Part shown: piece after piece, positions 45,765 through 56,021 of the stretch
Numbering within the stretch: position 1 is the stretch's first letter
Layout: each line of letters begins with the position of its first letter
Assembly: GCA_016508695.1 (NCBI GenBank)
Contig: VNKQ01000007.1
Location: forward strand, 310,001-374,000
Length of the DNA stretch: 64,000 bases
Direction of reading: 5' to 3'
Source of the DNA: Hyphodiscus hymeniophilus
Taxonomy: Eukaryota > Ascomycota > Leotiomycetes > Helotiales > Hyphodiscaceae
Position numbers and translations under genes: made by a program
Notes under the pieces: generated by a model
What the model saw: only the letters and a program-made list of their open reading frames with translations
Told to the model about the DNA's origin: nothing
The model's database searches: none

Positions 45765-48700
45765 TCAACGACGTCCTCCCATCCCAAGATTTCCTCGCAT
45801 CATTCGCTCCCGCATCTCTTGCTCTGTATCAAAACTTGCCAAGCCTGAGCTCGTGCCATAAATAGAGTGACTGCTTCCCCGCGATACTCCCCGTAACAAA
45901 TCGTTGGTTCCGGTATCAAAAGCGTTGCCTAGACCGGAACTGGTGCCGTATATACTGTGTGGACTAGATCTTGTTGAAGATGAGGTTCCACCTAGGCCGA
46001 CGCCAAGCCCTTGCTGTCCATACCCACCTGTAGTCAATGTGTTGCTTGTGCTGCCTGCACTATGGCCCAGCGACTCCAGTGTTGGCAAATCCACGTACGA
46101 GGTGTCGGGAAACTGGCCATAGTGCGATTGCTGACTTGTTTGCGTCTGGGAGTTTGGTGTTCGTGTATAACTTGATGTCGGATTGGAGAGAGAACTGGCT
46201 GTTCTGTAGGGATTTTCGGCTTGTGAATATGTGGGAGAGGGCTGTGTTATGCTATGCGTGCTTGGTGTTCTGTAATTGCTTTCTGGTTGGGTAAAAGATG
46301 GAGAAGGCTGGGGGATGGTAAGAGGGGAGGCTGTTCTATAGGCGTTGGAATCCGGTTGGGAGAACTGAGGAGAGGCTTGAGCCAGAGTATGTGTGCTATT
46401 TGCTCTGTAACTGTTGTTGCTAATCTGTGGAGATGAAGTATGGCTGGTACCATAAGCATTCGCTAGTTGTGAGGTTTGGTGAGAGGGATATTGCTGAGTG
46501 CCATATGTTGGTTGGCGTTGCTGCTGCTGCTGCTGGGTGTAAAACCCTCCAGTCGATGACGATCTCGCACTGGCTGCTTGTGCCAACTTTTGTTGTTCTT
46601 CACGCTGGCTTTGCTGTGACTTTTGCCGCTGCATCTGGAGCTGAGCTTGGCTTTGCGCTGGCGATGCTTGTTGAGATTGGGGTGGTACGGAACTTGTCTT
46701 TTGCAACTGCCGAATGTGTTGCTGCGGTGTTATGGATGTGACAGAATTGACGGAAGGGTTGTTATTTGGGCCATTTGGTTGAGGAGTGCTGCGAGAGGCA
46801 AACCTCTCATAATGTGCCTCAAGACCTTCGGCTTGTGGCCGAGTGATTGAAATGCTTTGCTGCGAAGAAGTTGCCTGGGAATCAGGAATAGTGCTCGGCA
46901 TAACTGGAGGTGTGCTTTGGTTCACGATGGAGACAGCCTGCTGTCTAGGTGGAGGATCATGGCTAGTAGGGACTTTTGGCTTGCGCTGTCGGGGCTTCTT
47001 CGCAGGAGGTGCGGTTGGCGTAGACGTATCGACTGACGACCATTGCATATCATTCTTTGCTATCACCGTAGCACCACTGACCAATGGGCTAGTTCCCATC
47101 GACCCAGTGCCCATTGGTGCAGTTGCCATTGAGCCAGATTTAGTTGGAGGTAAAATAGGCGTGTGTTGCGTAGTATGGGCAGGCTGTACATGCTGCTGAG
47201 TATCTCCCACATGGTTTGAAGGCGCAGCAGCCGGCACTTTCGGTTTTGGAGGAGCTCGCTTTCGCTTGACACCGCTTCCTGTTCCCGTGGAGCTTTGCTG
47301 GGGTAAAGGCGCGGACACTGCATTGGGAGTTATAGAGCTTGCCGATGCTGGGCCCGTAGGAGTTCGGAAGGCATTGATAACAGCAAGTTCTTCAGCGCTC
47401 AACTCATCTGGGATGGCTTTTGCTGGCACGCCATTCTGAATCTTCGCCGTGTTAGTTTGCCATGGTTGTGGAACTGCGACGTCAAGGGGCTGGTTTGTCG
47501 GCATCTGACTATATGCCGTCTGAATTCGCTCCGCATTTTCCATGGTGATGCCCTGCACTTGAGGTGATTGTTGCACCTGTTGACCGGCCTTATTATTGTG
47601 TCCATCGGCCTCGTTTAAACCAGCACCATCCCCAGATCCTTGAGCACCACTCTTGCGTGTCTTATTTGTTGAACCCTTCGGCCGGCCTCGTCCCCTCTTG
47701 CCACCTGACGCAGTGATGGCATTATCTTCTGTTTGTTGTCTGACAGGCGTTGCCGGTGTCTGTTGTTCAGCGTGGTTACTCGCTTCCCCAACTGTAACTG
47801 GTGCATGTCCACCAGGTATCGAGCTCACACCAACCGTGTTGACGAGAGCGAGCGATTGGGGGAGGCCCCAGGCTGGTGCCGAGACAGCCTGTCCATACCC
47901 GAAGCCATTTCTGGGATTTGGAGTGTCGTCTGCGGGCGGAGGCATTTCGATTTTGGCCTTAGCCGCTTTGCTCTTCTTTCTTCCACCAGCTGGAGGGGCC
48001 TGCATTTGAGGAACTTCGGGACTTGAAAGATTAGGGAAGATCTCTGAAAGCCAACCAATGAACAATGCCCCAGTCTCTCCTGTATTCGCGCTGGATGGAA
48101 ATATGCCGTCTTCGGGTGGGGGAGCTCCAGGAATCCCACCAAAGTATGCTACTGCTTTGCATATCTGATCCACCACAGTGACAGGATTGATGCTCCGTAA
48201 TAATGTCAGGAGCCTCGCTTGCTCAATCTTCGTCTCGTCTGGGGCTAACGGACGTTTTCGTTGCTTATCCGTCGCGAATGGAGACGCGCGATCATTCCCA
48301 TCATCCAGGCCTCTCTTATTCGGCGGAACGTATTTTCCTTGCTGAGCTGCTTTCGCCCTCGACGCAGTATTCTCACTCGTCCTCCTCGCGGCCGCGTCGC
48401 GCTCTGCGGCAGCATCACGCCCTTGAGCTTCCGTCTTTTTTCCCGTTCCTGGACTCATGCCCATATGCATCACCCCAAAGTTGCCTTGCTTGTTGTCCGT
48501 CTTCCCCTTTAATTTGCTAGGCACTGGGTTTCTGACCCTGCCGTCTTTGTTTGGGCCAAGTATTCCTTCGACAGGCGGATTCGATGCAAGGTCAACCAAC
48601 TCAAGGTTGAATCCGCTGGGTGAAGAGTCGGCCGGATTGTGATCCAGAGACGTTGTCGTCGGTGCTGCAGAAGGTCTGCTGTCTGTAATCTGGCCCGAAG

Positions 48701-48866
48701 AGGCGCGAGACGGTTGTGCCATCTGATCTGGGTCTATATCTCGAGTCGATCTCGCTTGTAGATCGTTCGCGTTTGGAGGACTGGGCGCAAACTTGATCAG
48801 GCGGAACTGACCAAAGGAACTGCTCCCATTCACAGAGGGAGCAAGGCCAGCTGCAGCTGTTGCCAT
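45765..48866 (-). CDS. Large Gln/Pro-rich AT-hook protein
   Basis: A single exon of 1033 residues starts at ATG 48866-48864. The N-terminal third is disordered. A compact conserved-looking segment lies at about 217-285 (RLLTLLRSINPVTVVDQICK, ALFIGWLSEIFPNLSS). A canonical AT-hook, KRGRGRPKGSTNK, is at about 388-400. Two further basic RK/KPK patches (VKRKRAPPKPKVP at about 534 and KKPRQRKPKVP at about 620) may also contact the minor groove. A Gln-rich part around 740-790 and Ser/Thr/Pro/Tyr tandem repeats around 820-930 follow, then a duplicated HSIYGTSSGL block near the C-terminus. It is probably a nuclear chromatin or transcription factor. I do not recognise a named family. Confidence 0.75.
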   Translation of the reverse strand: MATAAAGLAPSVNGSSSFGQFRLIKFAPSPPNANDLQARSTRDIDPDQMAQPSRASSGQITDSRPSAAPTTTSLDHNPADSSPSGFNLELVDLASNPPVEGILGPNKDGRVRNPVPSKLKGKTDNKQGNFGVMHMGMSPGTGKKTEAQGRDAAAERDAAARRTSENTASRAKAAQQGKYVPPNKRGLDDGNDRASPFATDKQRKRPLAPDETKIEQARLLTLLRSINPVTVVDQICKAVAYFGGIPGAPPPEDGIFPSSANTGETGALFIGWLSEIFPNLSSPEVPQMQAPPAGGRKKSKAAKAKIEMPPPADDTPNPRNGFGYGQAVSAPAWGLPQSLALVNTVGVSSIPGGHAPVTVGEASNHAEQQTPATPVRQQTEDNAITASGGKRGRGRPKGSTNKTRKSGAQGSGDGAGLNEADGHNNKAGQQVQQSPQVQGITMENAERIQTAYSQMPTNQPLDVAVPQPWQTNTAKIQNGVPAKAIPDELSAEELAVINAFRTPTGPASASSITPNAVSAPLPQQSSTGTGSGVKRKRAPPKPKVPAAAPSNHVGDTQQHVQPAHTTQHTPILPPTKSGSMATAPMGTGSMGTSPLVSGATVIAKNDMQWSSVDTSTPTAPPAKKPRQRKPKVPTSHDPPPRQQAVSIVNQSTPPVMPSTIPDSQATSSQQSISITRPQAEGLEAHYERFASRSTPQPNGPNNNPSVNSVTSITPQQHIRQLQKTSSVPPQSQQASPAQSQAQLQMQRQKSQQSQREEQQKLAQAASARSSSTGGFYTQQQQQQRQPTYGTQQYPSHQTSQLANAYGTSHTSSPQISNNSYRANSTHTLAQASPQFSQPDSNAYRTASPLTIPQPSPSFTQPESNYRTPSTHSITQPSPTYSQAENPYRTASSLSNPTSSYTRTPNSQTQTSQQSHYGQFPDTSYVDLPTLESLGHSAGSTSNTLTTGGYGQQGLGVGLGGTSSSTRSSPHSIYGTSSGLGNAFDTGTNDLLRGVSRGSSHSIYGTSSGLASFDTEQEMRERMMRGNLGMGGRR

Positions 48867-49490
48867 AATGGTGAGATGGAGATTGTGAGTATCGCCATCC
48901 TCTCATGGCAGGATCTGTTGTTATTTGGGACTTGTAGGACAAGTTGTTGCGACAATCAGCTCTCTCCGCTTACGATCAGTGGACCACTCAAACGCTGCGA
49001 AAACGTTCTCCAGCCCCGGATAGTTTAGAAAACAGCCACCGGATCAAATGCAGACGTCAAAGCTCAGAGAAGGCGTGAACTATTTTTATAAAAGCTTCTA
49101 TCGCCTATCTGTGTGGGGTCAATATATTGACCCTTTTGAAGGATTTTGAAGAAGTTATATTAAGTACTGGGCTGCCCCCAACATCAGTAAACAGTCCTCC
49201 AAGAGGAAAAGACAGCGCTCATGTTTGTCGGAGGCGTGTGGCACAGCCAGCAAAATGATCATTTAGCGCCAGCTTGATAGGCCATAGCAGCACGGGCGAG
49301 GTCCAATCGTTGCGCCGTCTTAGCTATCCTACATATGGCCGTGCATCTTACGAAGAGCCAATTGCTCTCGATATTCCACAAAGCATGCATCCTTTGTCTT
49401 TCAATAGGGTTTGGTTATCGCATGCCAATTTGACTTGAGTCCTTCATCCATTCCAGGTTGCCGAAGGTGCGTACCTCACCTCACAGCTTC
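48867..49490 (-). promoter_or_regulatory. Promoter region of the AT-hook gene, with TATA-like site
   Basis: This stretch lies between the AT-hook start and the NUP84 stop, so it carries the promoter of the former. A TTTTTATAAAA element lies at about 49082-49092, some 220 bases upstream of the start codon, and could serve as a TATA box. Both flanking genes are on the minus strand. Confidence 0.35.
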
Positions 49491-52400
49491 CTAGGACTTT
49501 ACAGTCCATAAATCGGGCGACCATCCCTTCGTTCTCAGCTTCTTACTCTTGGAACTGCCTTTAGCAGCTGTTATCAGCAGGAGAGATTTTCCAGCGTCTG
49601 CAAATGATTCCACCAATTCCTGCATCCGACCAACTTTCACGAACAGATCCAGTATGTCGGACTCTTCACCAGCCAACAAAGAAGACAAATCCATACACTC
49701 CATCAGAAGATCCCTAGACAAGACCTCGCCGCAATATTGCAAAGTGCTAATGTACGCCAATATTGTCTCGGGCAAGTAAGCTTCTCGGAGCTTCTTGAAC
49801 TCAGCACCTAGTCCTTCTATTCTTGCCGTCAGTCAGTTGTACTATGAAGACCGATAACGACCGGCTTACCTCGCTGGGTGGTAAGCAACCAACCCTTTAG
49901 CATTGGCTGAAAGAGAGGTCTTATGCCTTGGGCACCGCCGGCAAGTCGTTGTCGCCATCCTCGCTTTACTCTATGATCTGATTCCCTACACCGAATATGT
50001 TAATGATTGCTTTACCTTACCACGTATGAACTTACTCGTCCATCAACTGCCCCAAACTCGTGATAGTTTCCATATTATCCAATACAAGTGTCAGTGTCTC
50101 AAGCTCTCTGAAACTCCTCGCCTCCGCTAGCAAGTATTTCTTTAACAGTCGTTTCTCGTTTGCCGATCCATCAAGAACCTCCGTCAGGTCTTCGTCCTCG
50201 CCCATGTATTCTAAGCCCTCAAAGCCAACGCTCTGGCCTATGATGGCCCGAGTCTTGCTGCGTGCAATTTCCGTACTGGTTAACCTCGATGCAAGCGCTC
50301 GAACTGCAGTGAGGTGCATATGTTCTGAAGAATTAGCGGACGGGACGTGGAAAGGAGATCAATATATACTGACTGAAGAACCGTAAATACAGTAGCGTGC
50401 CAATATGGAACGTCTCGGTCCAGAGTCCATCGACAAGTAGGTACCATTCCAAGCTCCTAATGAATAGCATATCGATTCTCTCAACCCTTTCAATATCATC
50501 GCCGAAGAAGTCCTTTCTGACTCTGCGCCCGGAGTCATCGACAATGCGCTCGACAACCTGGAATTTGCCAGCAGCGGGGTACTCTTCAGGCGCTTTCACT
50601 GGATCTGGGTAGTCGATAAACAGGTACCGTGATTGAAATTTAACAAATTCTTGGACATCAAGGCCCAGTTCTCTCATCAACCTGATTTGTGTGACTCGTT
50701 GCTCATTGTCGGTGACATCGATGAGATTCCTACTCAGGGTGGCATATCTTCTTGTTCCAGTGAGTTGGGAGCAATATAGAGGTATCAGCTCCTCCTTCCC
50801 GGCAAGCCGCAGGAAGCTGATGTACGAGACGATCACATTCTCGACTACACCCCGTTGAGCTGCACCACACAGGCCCAGACTTATGAAGATAAGCAGTACG
50901 TGAGTAAGAACGCGCAAACTGTCGTGGTCATCGAGAGCGACGTATCGGTTAATGTCTTCGTTTTCCGGTTGCTCATAAGTTGCTGGAATGAGGTTCGAAG
51001 GACCATCAGCGTTTGCAAGTTTAGAGAGAGCCAATCCTTGCTGATAGATAAAGTTTTCGAACTGATTGGCAATCAAAACACCCTGAAGCATCTTCATTGG
51101 TAGTGAAGTCTCTCCTGCAGTCCTGGGATCGCTTTTTAGAGTTTCGACTAACCTCCGTCCTGCAGTCGCTGAGTCGCCATGGTATTGAATAGCATCGAAT
51201 GAACCAAAGTTCGAGACAGTACTAGCAATCGCAATCTGCGGAGATTGTCTCTGCAGATGATTATCGAACTGAGTCCTCAAGAGAGCGTTGTAGTGAGCAA
51301 AGATGAAATCATCCCATGAGCGACACACAGGCTCCACGCTTGAAATGTCTCCACTGAGGATGCCATACACTGCTCGCTCATATTCATCACCGCCCCTTTG
51401 TGAGCTAAAGCGAAGCACATTCTTCTCCAGAGTACATCTGACGCGGGATTTGCAATCTCTGGTTCGCCATCCTCAAGCTTCTCGTCTGGTAATGCCGACA
51501 TGCTTATAGCTCTCCAAACCTCCGTTCGATCCATACACCATTCCTTAATCTCGGAAGCATTCTTTCCCCGGCGTAGCATTTCATAGCATCCCAACCAAAT
51601 GGCGCGTTCAAAGTATTCATCCTGAGCTTCCAAACTCCTATCTTGACGAGTCACAGCATCTGGGTCAAGCTCGGTGACCAAAGGCTCCGTTCCTGTCGAG
51701 TTGAGATGTACCCTCTGGGCCTCCGCCGAGGTAGGATCGAGAGCCTGAGGCCATGTGTGTAAACGTTTCTGATGTTTTATTGCCGCCTTGGTATGAATCC
51801 ATCCGTGCGCAATTATATCACCTCTTTCGGCATTTTGTTGAAGATCTTGAACAAGAACATCGATATCCTCACCAGTCTCCTCTGCCGTGTCCTTCAACCA
51901 TTGGAGGACAATTCTCCGCTCGAGTGCTAGATCATCGGTCTCCAGAAAGTCATCCCAGACCTCGCGTTCGGTTGAATATTTGTTAATTTTGGGCCGACGT
52001 TTCGGGGCTTGATTCTCTAGATCCGGCCCAGGGAATCTGTGCTGGACCAGTCGGCGCAACAGATCCCAAGTCTGAGCCTCCTGTTCCCAGCGTTCAAGAT
52101 CTTCTAGAGTGGTTTGCTGTGAGGGAAAGATGAAGTCTCCGGCTTCTTCTACCTCCATGTCATCATCGTCTTGGGTAATCTTGAATCCACGCATCTTCTT
52201 CCTCCATTTCGAGCCATCTCTCTTCCGCCGTTCGGCTTCGTGTTGTTCACGTAGGCGCGTAAGGGTATCCAAAGCGATGTTGTAGTATAGGTCGATGAGA
52301 TCAATCGTCATCTCATATTTCTCGTCTCTCGCAGTGGCTCGCAAAGGGTTGTAACCATCCAAAGCTTCTGCGAACCGCTCAACCTCTCTTCCGACACGAT

Positions 52401-52622
52401 TTGCAGCTTCACGGAGCGGATGTAGAACATCTTCGTTGTCTTCTGGACTGTCGAGTTGGTTTTGTCGCTCGAAATCTAGATGACATTTATAAGCTACGTA
52501 CTCGTAAAGAATCCGTGTGTGGATATGTGGCTCTAACCTTGATCGTCGTCACCCATTCTCGACAGCATTTCATCTTCTACAGAAGAGTTTGGCTCGAGCG
52601 AGACTTCCCGTTCTGTCCCCAT
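49491..52622 (-). CDS. nup84: Nuclear pore complex protein NUP84/NUP107, with a one-base frameshift
   Basis: Minus-strand exons are 52622-52538, 52475-50374, 50324-50036, 49985-49870 and 49816-49491. The frame is clean from MGTEREVSLEPNSSVEDEML through DLIDLYYNIALDTLTRLREQ, RRIVLQWLKDTAEETG and FERAIWLGCYEMLRRGKNAS to LWRRMCFALAHKG. It then continues one frame over with GGDEYERAVYGILSGD, CRSWDDFIFAHYNALLRTQF, LRVLTHVLLIFISLG and FIRSLEWYLLVDG to the C-terminus (TILAYISTLQYCGE, GWSPDLW). The summed exon length is two more than a multiple of three, which fits one missing base in the G run at 51393-51396. The repaired length would be about 972 residues, normal for the family. The known role is in the Y-shaped Nup84 scaffold complex of the nuclear pore. 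The break may be an assembly error. Confidence 0.88.
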
Positions 52623-53335
52623 AGCCGAAAGCTAAATTTTGTTAGCCCTGTACTCGAAGGATGATAATCCAAAACTTACTCCAGAGAGTTGCCAGCTAGG
52701 TTCACGGCCAAGCTGGGTGACAAAGGTGAGCTTGTTTCTGTAGACACTCAGTTACTGGAGAGGGAACATACCTGCGAACGTCCAGGAGCCAGGGCATTGT
52801 TCCGTGTCATGGGTGCCATAGCTCTGAATGATGGATTGCTGAAGCTACCTGACCATTATCGTCAACAAAGCGGAATAGTCGACCTTCTTGTTGATATTGC
52901 CTCCCTACCTTGCTAAATTCAGTGCCAAAACCCAAGCGCGAGGCTCGCGTTATTCTTTGGGGTCTAACCAGAATGGTCTTAGCCCGCCAGCATCGGCCGC
53001 ATAAAAAGTTTGACACGGCTGCAGTCCTACTTTTGCTCTTTACAATGTTTTTTACCGGCCATCTAAATAGAGTCTCGGAATAAGCCTCCCTAGGAGTAAC
53101 CATCATTGCTTGTTCAGGTCCTCAGGATCTCTTTGCGCGCTCATGATCGCCAAGAGCAAATTCGACTCTTCCTGTTTCCGTCCTCTGACCTCTTCGGAGG
53201 GGTGAAGGAGGGCAGTAAACTTTGAGAGCCACAATTTGAGCTTTGGATATTAGTGGCTCGAAGGTCTATTTCAAGAGCACTTCCTTGGAAATTATGTACA
53301 TGTGTTGGATTGCTCCCGTTTTGCAGCCTGACTGC
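52623..53335. other. Intergenic, promoter of NUP84 and 3' region of CMC4
   Basis: It lies between the NUP84 start and the CMC4 stop, both on the minus strand. Frames of about 75-99 codons on each strand (52689-52916 plus, 52807-53106 minus) overlap and show no motifs. Confidence 0.45.
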
Positions 53336-53732
53336 TCACTTCGTGCTCTCCGCTCTCTGCTTCATCTTGAGCCTGAGCAAATTCGCCTTGGGACAGCTGA
53401 CTGATCTTGCATCATCTCCATTCTTCGAATAGAATGTCTGGCAACAGTCGTACAATGCGTCAACCTGAGCTCTGCACCTTTCTTCTTTATAGGAGTTCTT
53501 GGCCAGACAGTCTGGCCAACGGTTGTCAGCCATGTTTGCTTCTGCTGCTGGACTACCAATCACCAACCTTGTATTGCACACTTGGATACTGTCAGCGCTT
53601 TCAATCAAGGCATATGGAACATGGCAGACGTACTGCCTTTGAATGGCATGGAGGATCCGTTTTCAAATCATTATCTGCCTAGGTGACATGAGCTCCCGTA
53701 AATCGATAAGTTTGCCATCGTTGATTCACCAT
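53336..53732 (-). CDS. cmc4: CMC4-like twin CX9C mitochondrial intermembrane-space protein
   Basis: Four tiny exons on the minus strand (53732-53730, holding only the ATG; 53678-53634; 53580-53568; 53511-53336) join to 78 residues. The joined protein has PCHSKACAIQDCLAKNSY, then EERCRAQVDALYDCCQTFY. The cysteine spacing gives the twin CX9C helical hairpin of the CMC4/MTCP1 type, imported into the intermembrane space by Mia40 and linked to respiratory-chain assembly. Introns are 51, 53 and 56 bases with GTGAAT, GTACGT and GTTGGT donors and TAG, AAG and CAG acceptors. An intron-free reading of the last exon would lose the first cysteine pair, so splicing is needed. The start choice (ATG followed directly by an intron) is inferred. 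It is head to head with SUMO. Confidence 0.8.
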
Positions 53733-54146
53733 TTTGAGATCACCACTTCTCTTCAAAGACTCCTTTTGAGGATCCAATAAGCAAATTAATGTGAACAGTT
53801 TGCTCAATCTTAAAGACGTAATGAGTGAAGTGTAGTGACTTTGAGCCACCGATTCACATACTCCGAGAAAGATCTTTGCGCTAGTGCCACCGCCGCCACC
53901 AATCGTGGTCTTCTATTCAACCCCACCAAACATCTCGCACTATCGCAACTACAACACTTCAGTCAACTCTTCAGCCAACTCCTCCCAACTCACCAAGCTT
54001 TCGCGTTCTACTCTTCAACCTCCGTGGTAATACGCTATCCAGTAAGTTTTAAACCTTGCGCAATATCAACGTCTTGCGATCCATCACTAACCACGCCACA
54101 GCCTCTTGCCCCAATCTCCGAGCACACAACCTCACCTCTTCCCAAG
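53733..54146. promoter_or_regulatory. Shared divergent promoter of CMC4 and SUMO
   Basis: Only about 410 bases separate the CMC4 start codon (minus) from the SUMO start codon (plus), so both promoters overlap here. The SUMO side is a C/T-rich leader with a probable 5' untranslated intron. Confidence 0.55.
54042..54101 (+). other. Probable 5' untranslated intron of SUMO
   Basis: A GTAAGT donor at 54042, a CACTAAC branch site near 54085 and a CCACAG acceptor at 54101 define a 60-base intron 45 bases upstream of the SUMO start. No transcript evidence is available here. Confidence 0.55.
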
Positions 54147-54539
54147 ATGTCCGGATCTGATGAGAACGGAAGCCCCGGCGTAGGTGAGAAGGCGGAGGGT
54201 GCCCCCGTCAACGAGCATCTCAACATAAAAGTCACCGACAACAACAATGAGGTCTTCTTCAAGATCAAGCGCACCACAGCCTTGAAGAAACTCATGGATG
54301 CCTTCTGCGAGAGACAGGGCAAGGCTCCCAACTCGGTCCGTTTCCTCTTCGATGGCAGTCGCGTACAACCGACAGACAGTCCCGATACGGTGTGTATATC
54401 TTCTCACATTCGAATCCCCTTTGCGGGGAACTCGCGCCCCCCTGACTACGCGCCAAAGCTGACGTGATTTCAACAGCTCGATATGCAAGACGGCGATACT
54501 CTTGAGGTCCATCAGGAGCAGATCGGAGGCGCGTATTAG
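54147..54539 (+). CDS. smt3: SUMO (ubiquitin-like modifier, SMT3)
   Basis: Two exons (54147-54389 and 54477-54539; donor GTGTGT, acceptor CAACAG) give 101 residues. A flexible acidic N-terminus (MSGSDENGSPGVGEKAEGAP) leads to the beta-grasp fold: EHLNIKVTDNNNEVFFKIKR, LMDAFCERQGKAPNSVRFLF and DGSRVQPTDSPDTLDMQDGD. It ends VHQEQIGGAY, so processing by an Ulp-type protease after Gly-Gly would remove Ala-Tyr and expose the conjugating end. It is attached to lysines by the E1 Aos1-Uba2 and E2 Ubc9 enzymes. The length and intron position near the end are normal for fungi. Confidence 0.96.
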
Positions 54540-55392
54540 GCTATCAGTGACGAAGGGTATGCGGATTTGACCGCGTTCAGGGAGGGCAATTGCGGATGGG
54601 ATTTGATGACGGCTTGCATATGGTATGGGTTTATTAAGGGGCTTTCATTTGCCAAGGCGTGAAAGGCGTCTCTTCACAGCATACATCGTTTTGCAGGAGA
54701 AGAGGTCTAGAAGGCTTCTCTGCTCTTACGAGCTCGGTCTTCGCAGTTCATGATACCTCTGTCATGGCTATAGACTTCTTCTTGCAGAAATCAGATACAC
54801 TACTTAAAAAAAGACCACAAAGCGTCTCTCGGCCCTTTTCTAGTATTTCGCCACCTGGATATTGGATGTGGGAGTACCTCATCTCTTCCCCTAATCTCTC
54901 ACTCGTTCCCAGTTCGAGCTGTTGCCGAGACTACGATCCTATCATTTCAGATCATTTTGAGGTCTGCACGGTCTGCTACTCTATCGCCTTCCAAGTGCTT
55001 GAACGGTCTCCCTATCATCGGGTAGTAAAAGCACCCCGTACATGCTGTGGAGTGTAATCAACCAGCCATGGAGACTGCTAGCTAGTCCTCAAAAGCATTG
55101 ATCTATCTCCATAAGTCATCGCTCTGAAATCCATCGACTTTTCATGAATGATGAATGATATCTAGACCCAGCAGAGCCGGCCACCAAAAAAACTGTGATC
55201 CCTTCGTCATTCCTAGGCTAGTTTCGAGTCTTCAAATACGTTTCCATCCCATAATTTCCCATCACATGAACAGATACCCAACACCGCAACAATGCATAAA
55301 TCATCCAAATCCAAATCCAAAACCAACCCAAGCCCAAGCCAACGAACGCACCCATACACAACCCCCTCTTCCCCTCCCCCAAACTCCAGACT
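54540..55392. other. Convergent intergenic region after SUMO
   Basis: Both flanking genes end here. It probably holds the 3' untranslated region of SUMO and a CCAAA/CCAAGC-rich run at about 55300-55340. A 132-codon frame at 54659-55057 has no recognisable features. Confidence 0.5.
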
Positions 55393-56021
55393 CTAATCCT
55401 CCCAAATCTTAGCCCTCGCCTTCTCCACCTCCTCCTTCGCCCGTTCCGCCTCCTCCTTCTCCCTCTGCCTCCGCTTAACCTCCCTCTCCCTGACCGCCCT
55501 ATCATACGCCCTCTGCTCGTCCGTCTTCCTCGGCGCCCGGACCCCCAACGCCCCTGCGATCATCCTCTTCGCCACGGCGTCCGTCTTCTCCGGCCTCAAG
55601 CCCATCTCCCTCTCCCCCTTCCTCTCCGTCCCCCTCCCCGCATCTCCAGCTCCATCGCCCCCGAGGCTATACGGCGACGTGAAGCTCGCCTGGGAATAGG
55701 ACTGCGCGTGCGAGGGCGAGATGGGCGTCGGGGGCGGCGCGGAGGGGTAGTCTGCTGATTGCTGGGGCGAGAGGGGACGGTCTGTCTCCGTGTCTGCGCC
55801 TGAGTCCGAATCGTCGTCCCAGGAGTCGGCGATGGGCTGTTGGGCTTTCTTGAAGGAGGAGGATGCTTTGGAGGGGGTGGGGTTCAGGGAGAGGTTTTTG
55901 AGCGTGCTGGAGAGTTCTGCGTTTGGTCAGCTTGTGTGATGGGGTTGGGCGAGTGGGAATTGCTTTGAGAGGAGGGGAAGAGGGATAGCGAAGAGTACCG
56001 ACCTTTTGGTGCTGCGGTCAT
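55393..56021 (-). CDS. Small charged fungal protein, family not recognised
   Basis: Two exons (56021-56003 and 55916-55393; donor GTCGGT, acceptor CGCAG) give 180 residues. The start is MTAAPKELSSTLKNLSLNP. A Ser/Pro/Asp-rich disordered middle (DSWDDDSDSGADTETD) is followed by a conserved-looking basic block, GLRPEKTDAVAKRMIAGALG, and a C-terminal run of Lys/Arg/Glu (REVKRRQREKEEAERAKEEV) likely to be a single long helix or coiled coil. No enzyme motif, signal peptide or membrane segment is seen. The GC content of the coding exon is much higher than that of its neighbours. The role is unknown. Confidence 0.7.
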
